A stretch of 60,000 nucleotides of DNA from Cryptomeria japonica. Its lineage: Eukaryota; Streptophyta; Pinopsida; Cupressales; Cupressaceae. Below the pieces are notes generated by a model that did not search any database, had not been told where the DNA came from, and saw only the letters and a program-made list of their open reading frames with translations. Shown here piece after piece: positions 12,128 to 23,025 of the stretch. Each line of letters starts with the position of its first letter. The first letter of the stretch is position 1. The stretch is from NCBI RefSeq assembly GCF_030272615.1, contig NC_081413.1:557469136-557529135 (forward strand). Reading direction: 5' to 3'. A program made the translations under genes and the position numbers.

Positions 12128-14278
12128 TGTTGACCTTTTCCTATCAACAAAGCTTTAGATCCATATGAGAAATTTAGTTTTCCATAACCTGTGTGTTATG
12201 TACACCTGCATAACCTGCGTGTTATGCACATTCCTTGTTGATGGCATGCAAAGCGGTTTTTTATTCTTTTTTGGGCTCCAATTCTATTTTTACATTGAGC
12301 GGCTCAACCGGTCAACTCACTTAACATCATCGGTTGGAGGGTCCCTTCTTCATATCGGGACAAACCCTTTTCACCCGGTACCGGGTAGTGGTTCTCCTTT
12401 TCAACAAGAGTTCGGTAGTTGGAGGGAGACTTTCTAGTCTTGTCGAAAGCCTTGATTACACTAAAATGCATCGTGCGGGATAACAAAGTGAGATCAAGGG
12501 GTGCCCCCTTATCCTACAGGTCAGGTGGAGGATGGTAAAAGGTCATGCGGGGTAACCAAAAGTAATGAAGGCTTGGTTCTTTATTACCTTGCACCAGTGA
12601 AAATGCACAGTAGGGGTCGTGCGGGTTAAGAACGCTTAGAGGCTGTGTGGGGTAAGCAAACAAAGTTAAGCACGAGCTTCCCCATTATCCCGCACCAAGG
12701 AGAAGGCACAAAGCGACACCATGTGAGATAACAAAGGTAAGCAAGGATTGCCCCCCTTATCCCGCAAAGCAAAAAGGTAAAATATAGCAGTCGCATAGGG
12801 CAGGTTAATAACAAAGAAGATGGTTTCTTCTTATCCCATGTTGGGCAAAAGCACAGACGAAGGGTCTTGTGGGATAAGAAATAACAACGCAAATGGTCTT
12901 CTTGTTATCTCGCAAGGCGAATAGAAGCAAGGAAGGAGGCTTGTGGGATAAGAAGAAAGGGTAGGCGGATGGCCTCCCCACTATCCTGCATGGATCAAAG
13001 GCATAAAAGGATGGCCACACGGGGTAAGATACAACAATGACATATACAAGTGAGCCAAGCCCGCCACGTGGCATACGTACGACCATGGATTTTCACTTAA
13101 GAGGTCAATCAGGGGCCATGTTTTAAGTTCTTTTGAGTTCTCTGGAAGGTTATGCGGAGAGATCTCGTGTGCCCATCTTTGCGCGAATGTCTTAGATCAA
13201 TGACCATTTTTCAAGCCCGCAGTAAACATTAGCATTCAAATCTCTCTACACATGATGGTTGTCGATTGGATGGTCGAGATAATATTTTGATCGGTTGGTG
13301 CCCCAAATCTAATTAGAATTCCATGCAGCTTCTAGATTTAGACGTCGTTACTGTAGACACAATGTTGCAGGTAAGATTCTGACACCACCCATGCCTCTTC
13401 AATGCAAATTGAAGACTTTTGTGCCTACAAATGCCATCTAGTGTATCTGCGTAGAGATTTTCCCCCCTTCCGTGCAAGGATTTTATTTATTCAAAGGTAG
13501 AGGACACTTCCAGAGGCTGTTTCAACACCTTATCAGATCAATCGACTCTTATCTTCCCTCTTGCAGATATTTTGTAACCTAACCTTATCTAGGGTTAGGG
13601 TTTCTAACTCTAGTGCAATTTGAGTTATGCTTGAACTATAAAGGCAATTTTTGTACCTTGTTTCAAGGATCTTCTTTTCTTTTCTTCTGTATAATTCTTA
13701 TGTCTCTTTGCAACTATAAATGCCACCTTGCCCTTTCATTAATAAAATTAGCCTTACTTGCCTCCTTTCGGTTCTTGCAATCTGTGTACTAATGTTTTAC
13801 CTCCTTATTTGAATGCATTATTGTTTGCTTTCCGAATATATTTGGTTTTGTTAACTCCTCTTAGAACTTCATCTATGAGCTAAGTGCAACTCCTTTTGAT
13901 TTTCATAAGAATCCTAACCTTCACTCATGCTTGTGGAAGTTGACTAGGATAGAAATCTGTGTATACCTTGGATTGGTATTGTCAATGTTTTGTGCAGTTA
14001 TAGGTAGGAAGATCACAATTTTAGTTTGGGTGCAAACCCCTTTTCCCTTCTTTCAACAACCCTTCCCTCTTTCTCCCTTTTCCTTGTCAGATTAGTAGAT
14101 CAAACTTTCATGTGTTGGGTTGGTCCAACACTTTGCATCATATTGAAAGGAAGTCGACCTTCTTCGGAAATTCAACCTCACAACAACGCAAGGTCCCACA
14201 CTTGAGAGGTTGATTCCATGTTTCACAAGGTTGATGATCAAGGTTGGTCATCATAGGGTGCAAATTTTTGTGACAACA
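12128..14278 (+). repeat. 3' LTR of TR-GAG element, 2151 bases, with inverted GCGGGATAAG motifs
   Basis: This is the fuller copy of the LTR pair, with the same termini as 8175-9522. Between about 12470 and 13030 it contains a degenerate array in which GYGGGATAAG and CTTATCCCGC alternate on the two strands, several copies each, at spacings of tens of bases. This would allow many hairpins. The array is mostly absent from the 5' LTR. Confidence 0.85.
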
Positions 14279-14539
14279 GGCTTGTCAACATATGAAGAGG
14301 GAGCACCCACATGCATAAGACAAGGTGAATTTTGGAGGCTTCCCCAACAAGGAGTCAATCAACACAAGAAGCACAACCAGTAGGGTGTGAAGCTAATGAT
14401 AGGCTGGTTTGCAAGAATAAAGAAATAGGGGTTTCATGAGTTTGAGATCATTGGAGCCACATCAAAAGAAAGAGACATACCATCATGGGAGGAGTCATTT
14501 TAATGAAATAGGAGAATAAATAGTTAAGTTGTCATCATT

Positions 14540-15270
14540 AACATCTTTGTACCATGTAGTAGAGCCCTTGTGATGCGAGAGAGAACAATCCATAGTCAAG
14601 TGACCAATGGATAAGAACCAACAACATTTAAAGGGTATGCTCTCAAAAGCAAGAGGTTGAATTCAAGGCCCGTCCCCAACTGTCAAAACCATCTCTCCAT
14701 GAAGGGTCTTGGAGATATCACTTTACGCTAGAATGTGCTCAAATGTGGAGTACTCCATGAATGGAGTATAATCATTAACTTATAAGAAGTGACCAATAGA
14801 GTTACCAATGGCCTCAAAACATGTCCCAAAATTGTGGAAAGAGGTTCAAAATTATAATCCACACCATACACATATTTAGTGGCTCAGTAAGAGGATCAAA
14901 AGAGGTTGAATAAGGCTTAACAAAGAGAGTGCTCCCTCCAAACCCATAACTTTTCCAAAACAAAATCTCTATTCTTAGAGGAGTCAAAGAAGGAAATTTA
15001 AAAACATTTAGCATAGGAGTAGATCAATCTTATCTTCCACAAGAGGCCTCCGTGAATCCAACACCCGTTTGTTTTGTGAAGATTAAATAGAGAAAGCCAC
15101 AACATACGAAACCCCTACATTGGTAGAGGTTCTCTTTTTCAACCACATCTTGGTCACAAACCGCCATCAGGTATGATTTGGGAAAAAGAATAAGATGGGA
15201 TTTCTTCCTCAAATGATGAGCAACACTAGAACCAATGACTTGATCAATGAGGCATCCACCAATAGCAAAA
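14540..15270 (-). pseudogene. LINE ORF1 fragment (DUF4283 and knuckle), broken
   Basis: The minus strand from about 15014 gives a DUF4283-like run: SFDPLTEPLNMCMVWII, then after a frameshift EAIGNSIGHFL and GEMVLTVGDGP. A zinc knuckle follows at about 14590-14633 that keeps C...GH....C but has Phe in place of the second Cys. Three or more stops are present. The sequence above 15020 may be the ORF1 start but is not clear. No reverse transcriptase follows on the lower side, where the TR-GAG element has inserted. This is a different LINE copy from that at 0.3-6 kb. Confidence 0.6.
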
Positions 15271-16215
15271 GTTGACACTAGAGTTGAGGCACTAGTAGAA
15301 ATCCCATCACCTCTAACAATAGGAGAAGCATAAGGTGCAACAACAACAATAGCATACTATAAACCAGTAATAGAACCAAAACAACCCATGGTTGCACTAG
15401 AAATAGGAAGGACACATGACAAATGAAAAATAGTAACAAATGAAACAAAGCCAAACAATGTAGTAGCAGACGCACTAACATGAAGTATATTCATGACAAT
15501 CAAAACCCTAGCAACAAATGAAGTAGAGTCAAATGATGCACCGATAACAAACACATAGGAAGCATGGATGCCCACAACAAATGATGAATGTGAAGGAGAG
15601 CCTATTTTAAAAAATTGGATGTAGGATGCTATCATAATTAAATTATGATTTATTTAGCTAATGCAATGGTGAAGGGACTGTACTAGAGGTTGAATCTTGA
15701 TTAATTAGATAAATATAATTGATCTAATTAATTTGTGATGATAGTTTGGTCATGATAGGCCTAGTATGGTGTTGAAAGTGGCTATATTAAGTATGTTGTT
15801 AGGGTGTTAATTGTGTGTGTCTGTATTTTGCTGCTATTTGAAATGATGTCGTGAATAAAAAACACGTCGTCATTTCAAAGGAAAATAGAATATGCAAATG
15901 TTTGATGAGATGAAGTGAGGAGGAAGAATGTCTTAGTTGGATAAGAGAAAATGGAGTTAATAGATGGATATGGGATAAAATTAGTAAATGGATATGGATA
16001 AATGATGGCCTCTTGGGAGAGCAAGTATATGTAGATAGCATGGACATTCTCTCTCTGTGATAGAATGAATAAGAGACGAGAAAGGAAGGAGATTATGAAA
16101 AGTGAGGGATTGGGGGAAAGGGTAGAAGATGTATTATGCCTAAGGGGCTGATATATGGATCTTAGGATGGATTGATAGTTCGATTGGAGTGATGATTAGT
16201 TTTTGATGCTATAAT
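15271..16215. other. No recognised gene
   Basis: Open frames on the minus strand at 15278-15635 encode Val/Leu/Ser/Phe-rich strings built on repeated AACAA-type trinucleotides. They look like low-complexity DNA. Nothing was recognised in 15640-16215. Confidence 0.4.
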
Positions 16216-16600
16216 ATTTATGTAGCATCATAAATTGTATCCTTATACAATTTACACTCATATTTGGCTTCCTTTTGTGGTTTTCCATCATGCCCTTCTT
16301 TTCTAAATGATTGTGCTCATTCCATGGCCAAATTTGGATGCCCAACACAATCCTCAGCTCACTAACCTTAAGTTTGGCTCAAAATGCCAATACTATGGCA
16401 CCTAGTGCTCTAGTTTAGCCTTTTTGAGCCCAAATTTGAGCCTCTAATGATCAGAAAAATGGAGAGCAAGAAAGTGCTCCTTAATGTTGGCCTTCTTCAA
16501 AATTTAAACATGAAATGTGTGATGTGTATAAATTGAACTCCCACCCTTTAATTTAAACATCTCCTAATCTCTTCACATCAAGAAAATTTCAATTGAGCAC
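16216..16600 (+). repeat. Possible start of a Ty3/gypsy LTR (fragment)
   Basis: TGTAGCATCATAAATTGTA at 16216 matches, with two differences, the start of the outer Tat LTR (minus strand from 20462: TGTAGCGTCGTAAATTGTA). No second end or partner LTR was found, so this is probably a truncated LTR. The limit at 16600 is arbitrary. Confidence 0.35.
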
Positions 16601-16602
16601 TT

Positions 16603-18196
16603 TCAATCAGGCATCTTCAAAGTTGTCCCAAAAATCATTGAAGTATCAACATCATTAGATTGCTTGTTGGGAGGTTTGTAGCTAATGCCTTCATATCCAT
16701 GATTTGCATACATCGATATGGGTTCTAGGATGCCTTGCTTGTGAAGAACTAATTCTTTTCTTTTATAACCCATGAGTTGACATATTTTGTCTACAATGGC
16801 ATAGTTGTTTCTCATGAAATATGATACTATAAAATTAGAGTTTTGCTATGAACCACTAATACTTGTCACTTTCTCATTTGTGAAGAAAAGTGCTTTGATA
16901 AAGATGGTTGGACCAAAGTGACAAATTTATTTAGCTTTCTCCTCATTCATTAATCAATTATATGCTCAATGTAATCAGGATCTTAATTACTATAATTCTC
17001 ATTATGATTGTGTTGATTGTTTATGTGTTTGATGAGTAAATCATTATCCTCATGTGAAGGGGGAGTTGTCGGATGATAAATAGAATTGATTTATTTGTCT
17101 CAATCTTGTGAGTTTTGGATAGGAAGGATGGACTTAACTACTATTTTGACTTTGATTTGGAGATAGACAAAGTTGATCATGCTTTAGAATCAACTCTTGA
17201 CCTAGCTCCAATTGTTTATTTGGCAAGATGGATGTCAAAAAAATTACTTGAAGGTTCCCTTTGTGGATTAGATCCTTGATATATTATTTTATCCATTTGT
17301 GATATTATTTTATCCATAGGTAGTCTTTGTTTAGCTTCCCACAAGGACTGATTTGCAAAGATGGTAATGCTAGGAAGACCTTTCATATGATTACTAGGTG
17401 TTCTATTGATGATATATTAGCATGATAGAACTTAGGATTAGGGGGGAGGGCTATTAGATGGACATTCAATAATATAACCATGGTCTAAATTGATAACCCC
17501 ATTACCAACAACATATTTGTACTTGCCAATACATGGTGGTATTGATTGGGGGTATCAAATTTCTCTTCAATTTCATGCTTTTGATTAAGATTCCACAACT
17601 TTAGTCTTTCAAGAACATCCATAAGATTAAGTTGTTGATTGGATTGATGGTATTGTGATGGTTTTGAATGTGAAGGATTTGCATAGGAGATCAAGGCTAA
17701 TGGGTGTTTGCATGAGTGAGAGTTTAGATATGGATTGGTTATGAAATTGTCCTAGAATGATGGTTCCCTTGCCGAGGTTACCTTAGAGATGACTGATAGA
17801 TATGCAATTTTGGCTTAGGGGATATCTAGTGGTAAGGTGTTTTCAAGGATCTTGGATGTTTATAGTTAGACATTTACAACCTATTAAAAGCTTGCTCATC
17901 ATGATGTTCTCAAGAGTTTCATCATCAAGAATATCATCATCATCATGTTCAAAGGGATCAAACCTATTATTGAAATATGTGTCATGATCCCCAAGGCTTT
18001 GGTCATAATCATCATTTATAAAGAGATTGTGGGATTAGTTGTCTCTAGGGGATTCATCAAAATAAATTGGATGTGTTGTGGTGGTCATGATGTTTTCAAG
18101 GGATTATTCATCTCGATCTATAAGACTATTATTGTCATAATCATATACAAATGGATTTTTGGCTTGGTTAATAAATTATTCAAACCAAGAGTCCAT
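16603..18196 (-). pseudogene. Relic of a gypsy gag with G-patch segment
   Basis: On the minus strand an ATG at 18196 (MDSWFE) opens an acidic region rich in Asp and Asn (VYDYDNN, DDDILDDETLENIM). This resembles the gag start of the outer Tat element at 59201. After many stops, 16815-16603 gives a segment of G-patch form (QLMGYK..LVLHKQGILEPI). Both Tat elements of this window also carry a G-patch between protease and RT. I therefore read it as an old gag-G-patch remnant of a related element, without pol. Weak, because no capsid core motif was found. Confidence 0.45.
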
Positions 18197-18833
18197 GGTG
18201 TTTGTTTTGGTTACGTGTTGAGTTAATTTTTGGATTTTTTGACTTTTGTTTTTTCTATTTTTTTTTTAAATATTGGTGTCAGACGCAGGTTTGCATAAAG
18301 TGGAAAAGAAAACTATACCTAACATTATAGGTTATCCACGTGATTGCGTATGCACTTTTGAGTCTTCTTCTAATGCATTTTTTAAGCATGACAAGCCTAT
18401 AAGGTGAATGAGAAGAGAATGCATGGCCTGTGATCTCATTTTTGGGGTCATGGGGTGAGTAACTTCCCAAGGCTAACAAACTGCAAGTGTGTCACAAATA
18501 CATTTGACTAAAGTCTTCTAATTAGGCTTGCAAAAGGGTCACTAAGATATTCCTTGATATACCCAAAGCTAATGAGACCCAAACCCATGAAATGAGGGGT
18601 ATTTTAATGACTTGGTACAAGAGGGTAAATTTTACTTTGTAAAAAGTAAATCTCCTTATAAGTTTAGCTAAAATGAAAAATGTCCCTAAATGGGAGCCTT
18701 TCAGTTCTCCCCCAAAAATTTACACCCCATGAGAACATGAAGGTTTGGGTCACCACATGACAATAAAATCCAATTGAAGCTCCCTAAAAAGTGACATTTG
18801 TTTTTTTATCTTGAAGACTTCCCTAAGGCTTTT
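18197..18833. other. Stretch left of the outer Tat 3' LTR
   Basis: No gene was recognised. It may include the leader and part of the LTR of the relic at 16.6-18.2 kb, but no partner LTR is visible. 18829-18833 (CTTTT) would be the target-site flank of the outer Tat element; its mate lies outside the window. Confidence 0.35.
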
Positions 18834-20462
18834 TGTGTTGTATGAAAGTGGAATCTACCTTCACACAAACATTGGAATACGAAAGCACCTAGAGGAGTGA
18901 TCATACTTGGCTAACTCCTATGAAAGAGAGTCAAGTGACACTTCTAGGTTTTTTATTCCTTTGCTGCTATGGAAGTGAATATGTGATGTATGAGAGGGTG
19001 TAATACTATAGTTAAAGTACAAAGAAAAGTATATATAAAGATACTATAGAAAATTGATAAATAATAGAACCGAGACAATGTTAACACATAAATGAAAGGA
19101 GGATTTGATTGCGCACCTGTGGTTGAAATCAAAGATTGAACTGATTGGACTAGGGAGCCAAAATGTCCTACTTTTTTGAGATTGAGATATGGTAAGAAAG
19201 TTTGAATTTTGAGGCAGTCTAGATGACAACCATAAAATATGGAACAAAACTGGGAGGAACAAGGCACTCTGGCACCTTGGTCCTTGGACAGGATCACCCT
19301 AAGCTTTGGTCCCTGAAAACTAGGCTCAATTTCTGATAGAAGACCTATACCAGCTTCATGAGGCTTCCCAAAGTCTTTTGCCTCTATTGAATACCTGTAG
19401 CTGCACCTGCGAGATAAAAAATGGTAGGGATATGGCTATATAGGGGTTTGCCTTGGTCAGACGCCTTGTTTTGGTGATACCCATCTCCACAAATAATGAG
19501 TATTGTAATTGGAATAGTGTGTGCTCTTTAATTTTAAGTGTGTCTAAGATTGCGAGGAGCTAAAACATCTAAAATGTAAACTAGAATCTTACTCAAATGT
19601 GTTATTAGAGAAAACCCTAAATAATTGTAATGAAAATGCTTTAAACCATAGTTAAGATGAAAAATTAAAGCAATATAAAAAATAATATGATGTAGATCTA
19701 AAGCTCAATGTAGAAACACAAGAATAATATGAAATCATACCCAATCCCTTAGGAAAAGGTACAAGCTAATCATCAATCAATGATTCCCTTGCTATCCTCC
19801 AATGTCTCTTGAAGCTTCCATGGTTGATGAAGGCTTGATAAATGATGAATTTTAGCTCTGAGAATTCACATAAAAGGAATCCTTTCACTTCATAAGGATC
19901 TCCTCTTGAATGCCAGAATAGATCTCTAAATGAGGAAAAGCTTTATCTTATATATGAAACCCTATATTTGAATTTTTTCAAAACCCAACCTAGAATTGAT
20001 ATATTTTCACATGGAGTAGGATTTGAATTAAAGAAGATTGCCAAATTATCCTCTTGAAATTCAAAGATAAAAGAGTGAGACTGGGATGGTAGGTCACCCT
20101 AGTCTCGACAATATTCCTTCAACTTTCGAGGAATGAAAGATAACAGGGTTCTAATGTCAAATCTAGATCAGTGGCTCAAACTATAATGTATAGATATGCA
20201 AGATATGCCTTGAAGATTTAAATTAGGGCAAGATGAGGATCAAATCACAATTAAATAATAAATATCCTAGGCACACCTAGGATCAAGGGCCCAATTTTAT
20301 GATATGTGAATTGATAAGAAAGGTCTTAGGTTGAATCAAATTATTAATTAAATGCCTAAGGGAGTCCTATGATGCATAATGCAATGAGACATACTAAGGT
20401 GAGTGCCAACTAAGCATAGAATTGGACAACTTAATTAAGGGTGTACAATTTACGACGCTACA
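18834..20462 (-). repeat. 3' LTR of outer Tat element
   Basis: On the minus strand it runs from TGTAGCGTCGTAAATTGTAC at 20462 to CAACACA at 18834, about 1.63 kb. Its last 570 bases match 59369-60000, with the same strand and order. The upper boundary is supported by a purine-rich tract directly before it. The lower boundary rests on the point where similarity to the other copy ends. Confidence 0.75.
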
Positions 20463-20479
20463 TTAGCCCCCACTTTAGT
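20463..20479 (-). promoter_or_regulatory. Polypurine tract of outer Tat element
   Basis: The minus strand reads ACTAAAGTGGGGGCTAA immediately before the LTR start. It would prime plus-strand DNA synthesis. Its position shows that the LTR at 18834-20462 is the 3' one. Confidence 0.7.
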
Positions 20480-21048
20480 GGTCATTTGACACTACATGTA
20501 TATGGAAGCTAAAGTACAAAAAAGTAAACATTCATGAAAAAGGGGATATATCGATAAATGTCAAACAAAGCCCCCAATAGTATTTGCAATACAATGTTAG
20601 GAATCTAATTCTAAAAAATCACATTGTAAGTTGAAATCATAAAATCTCTTAGAATTATTGCTAAGAGTGATGAAATCTAAGGGTATATATATGTCCCCCT
20701 GTTTCGACTTGCTAATTAGGAGGTTGAAACAAGGTATCATGTTTACCACTTTGAATTATGAAAGAAAATTGTTAAAAAATGTTCACAACGAGGTCTGATA
20801 CAAGACCAACACTAGTTAAGGATCATTTGGTAAGAAATAGAACTGAATTAGGATTCTAACACAACCAACCATGCGGGAATAAAACCTCTCTAACTTGAGT
20901 TATGAAAGATTAAGTGTAACATGAAAAATTAGGGCTTTGAGGAAGAATTACCTTTGAAATTATGACAAGGACACTATTCATTTGTCTTATTTACCTTTTT
21001 GTTTTGAAGTACATAAGGAGATTCCACAGAGTGAATAATGTCACGTCA

Positions 21049-21461
21049 ATGACCAAACATGCCCACGAGGATGGAGAACGTAAGGCAATTAGTCTTGAAG
21101 GACCTGCCACTAGACGAGGTAGCCTTAGCAACTTTACCTTGTTGGTGTGTTTTCATTTTATTTGTCGATTATCTACTCGTAACACTATGTTCTCAATGGC
21201 CCACCTAGAATGGGCACCATGGTCCTAGAAAGGGCACCACGTGACACACTTGGGGTTAGAACAACCTGAAAATGATGATATTGTTGCACGAATTTGATGT
21301 TCGTAGGAATTATCCTATATGTAAGAGCACACCGTGGGTCACATATACACCCATTTTTGGAGTCAGATTCCTCACCTCTCTCTAGACAAGAAAATTTTCT
21401 TTGAGAAATTGGATTATATTGGGTATGTTACATGTCAATGATAAAATACCATGAGAAGATG
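21049..21461 (+). pseudogene. Plant mobile domain (PMD) gene, 5' part, antisense in outer Tat element
   Basis: The PMD is a plant-specific fold found in MAIN/MAIL proteins and in transposable elements; its molecular role is unclear. The plus strand opens with ATG 21049 (MTKHAHEDGERK, then LEGPATRRGSLSNF). After two frame changes it gives STPWVTYTPIFGVRFLTSL, then SRQENFL and EIGLYWVC, up to KYHEKM at the copia insertion. The frame entering the insertion is the frame leaving it at 51030. Direction is opposite to the gag-pol of the host element. A stop lies in NFL*EI. The region 20480-21048 may hold its promoter; no TATA box was clear. Confidence 0.7.
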
Positions 21462-22951
21462 TGTTGGCATATGAGCAGAGTTTGATGACATGATAGGATT
21501 GTATGTTTTCATTGATGTCAATATGTTGAAGTATGAACCAGTATATTGAAGTAAGCAAACTGGCAAGAGAACCGATATGATGGTATGAAGTGAATTGGTA
21601 TGATGATGTGAATCAGTATATGCGAAAAGGTGAATCGGTATGTTGGAATGTGAACCGGTATATGCAAAGTTTGTATCAGGGTTTCATTTGATATGACTAC
21701 CGGTTGGTAGTCTCAGCTTCAGGGTTTCCGGTTGATGTATTCCAAGTCTGTGTGATTCGACCGACGACATCCTGTGATGAGTTAGCATTGAAATGAAGAT
21801 CGGATTGTGTTGCCACGTCAGCCTTGTGCGCGTGAAGAATCTCCTTGAGGATCTTGCATGAAGAAGATTGATTCTATCTACCTCGAGAATGTGCAAAATC
21901 TTAGTAAGCGGTGGAGAACACGTGATGGTTATCAACTTCCAGAAGCGGCAAAGAACGAATGATGCAGAATGTCTTGAGATTTGTTCAAGATTGTTTTACC
22001 CTATGTAATGTGTTTAAATAGTCAAGATTGGACCGACTGTATTGTTAACCTAGATGCTTAGGGTTTTAGGTTTTTGCCACCGACCTAATTGTTGTCTATA
22101 AGGTCGATGATGATTCTCATTTGAAGTTGTTGGCAAATGAATGTGTGTGAAGTGATTCTTGCTAGACCGGAGTAGTGAGTAGAGATCTACAGAGTGAGAT
22201 TGCAGATGTAAAGGAAATGAAGCGGATCTGCCTTGGCATTAAGTGTTGTTATCAGATCAGTGTATTACCTGTTGACTTCTAACCATTTCAGCAGATGGGA
22301 AATCCCTTTACCGGGTAGCTTTAACAGGCTTTTTGTAAATCCTTTAACAGGGTGACTCAAAATCATTGAGTTCTTTAAATCCTCTGACAAGGTAACCTTT
22401 AATAGGGTTTTAACCTCTAACCGGGTATTTAGCCATCCCTTAACCGAGTGATCCCTAGCAGGATCGGTTCCTAGCAAAAACTGTTGTAAAGTCTTTAACT
22501 AGACTAGGCTCTTAACAGAGCAGACTTCAGAAGAGTTAAAGAACAACTTGTGGGTATTCATCCCCACCGTGGTTTTTCCCAGTTGGGTTTCCACGTGAAA
22601 AATAAGTGTGTCATGTGTGATGCTTTTTCATGTGATGTTTTAGTGTTTTCTGTTAAGCAGTAATGCAAGCTGATCCAGTGGTCATTATATTTCTGATGTA
22701 TTACTTGTTTAAGCATATGGGTGAAGTGGAAATGAGATATTAGCTTTTGTGAAGATCTAAGTGTTACCGGTTTATGTCTTTCACAGTCATACTGTGTTTT
22801 ACTGGTAGTGCCTTGATTTAGATCGGTGATACGGTTTGCCAGTTAGTGTAGTCTTTGCAGTTTAAGTTGTTAAAGAAGTTTTTGTCTATACTGATTCACC
22901 CCCCCCTCTCTCAGTATTTGTTGAGTATTTACTGTTCATCATTATTCATCA
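21462..22951 (+). repeat. Copia 5' LTR, 1490 bases
   Basis: It starts TGTTGGCATATGAGCAG and ends ATTATTCATCA. It contains a run of short repeats around GAACCGGTATATG (about 21530-21680). A second cluster of CTTTAAC.GGGT-like repeats (about 22270-22530) is followed by a block matching other plant copia LTRs (CCCCACCGTGGTTTTTCCC, then TTTCCACGTGAAAAA). Near its end is an 8-base C run (22899-22906). Confidence 0.92.
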
Positions 22952-22965
22952 ATTTGTATCAAAGC
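22952..22965 (+). promoter_or_regulatory. Copia primer-binding site (initiator tRNA-Met type)
   Basis: TTTGTATCAAAGC directly after the 5' LTR is a two-base variant of the usual plant copia site TGGTATCAGAGC. The site is therefore degraded. Confidence 0.75.
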
Positions 22966-23025
22966 GTCCTTCGGGTCCTTTGTGTTATAAGCTTAACCTC
23001 TTGAGGAAAAGATCCTATTCTAACG

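Larger units (their letters stand above)
8175..14278 (+). mobile_element. LTR element with gag only (TR-GAG type)
   Basis: Both ends begin TGTTGACCTTTT and end GTGACAACA. The flanks GGTTT (8170-8174) and GGCTT (14279-14283) fit a 5-base target duplication with one change. The internal part is only about 2.6 kb and encodes a gag-like frame but no protease, RT or integrase, so the element must have been moved in trans. The primer site just inside the 5' LTR has the same form as that of the Tat element at 34.7 kb, which hints at a Ty3/gypsy helper. 11708-12127, before the 3' LTR, holds no frame I recognise and ends in CCAAAA. Confidence 0.85.

Noticed and set aside
12626-13086. Hydrophobic minus-strand frames resembling membrane proteins
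   Set aside because: They arise from the repeated TTATCCCGCA motif of the LTR, which encodes periodic hydrophobic strings by chance.
15278-15635. Leu/Val/Ser-rich minus-strand frames as a membrane protein
   Set aside because: Repeated AACAA-type trinucleotides explain them; two frames of the same DNA give similar hydrophobic strings.
20962-21228. Independent small host gene of 88 codons
   Set aside because: Its second half is the start of the PMD gene that continues past 21228 and across the copia insertion.
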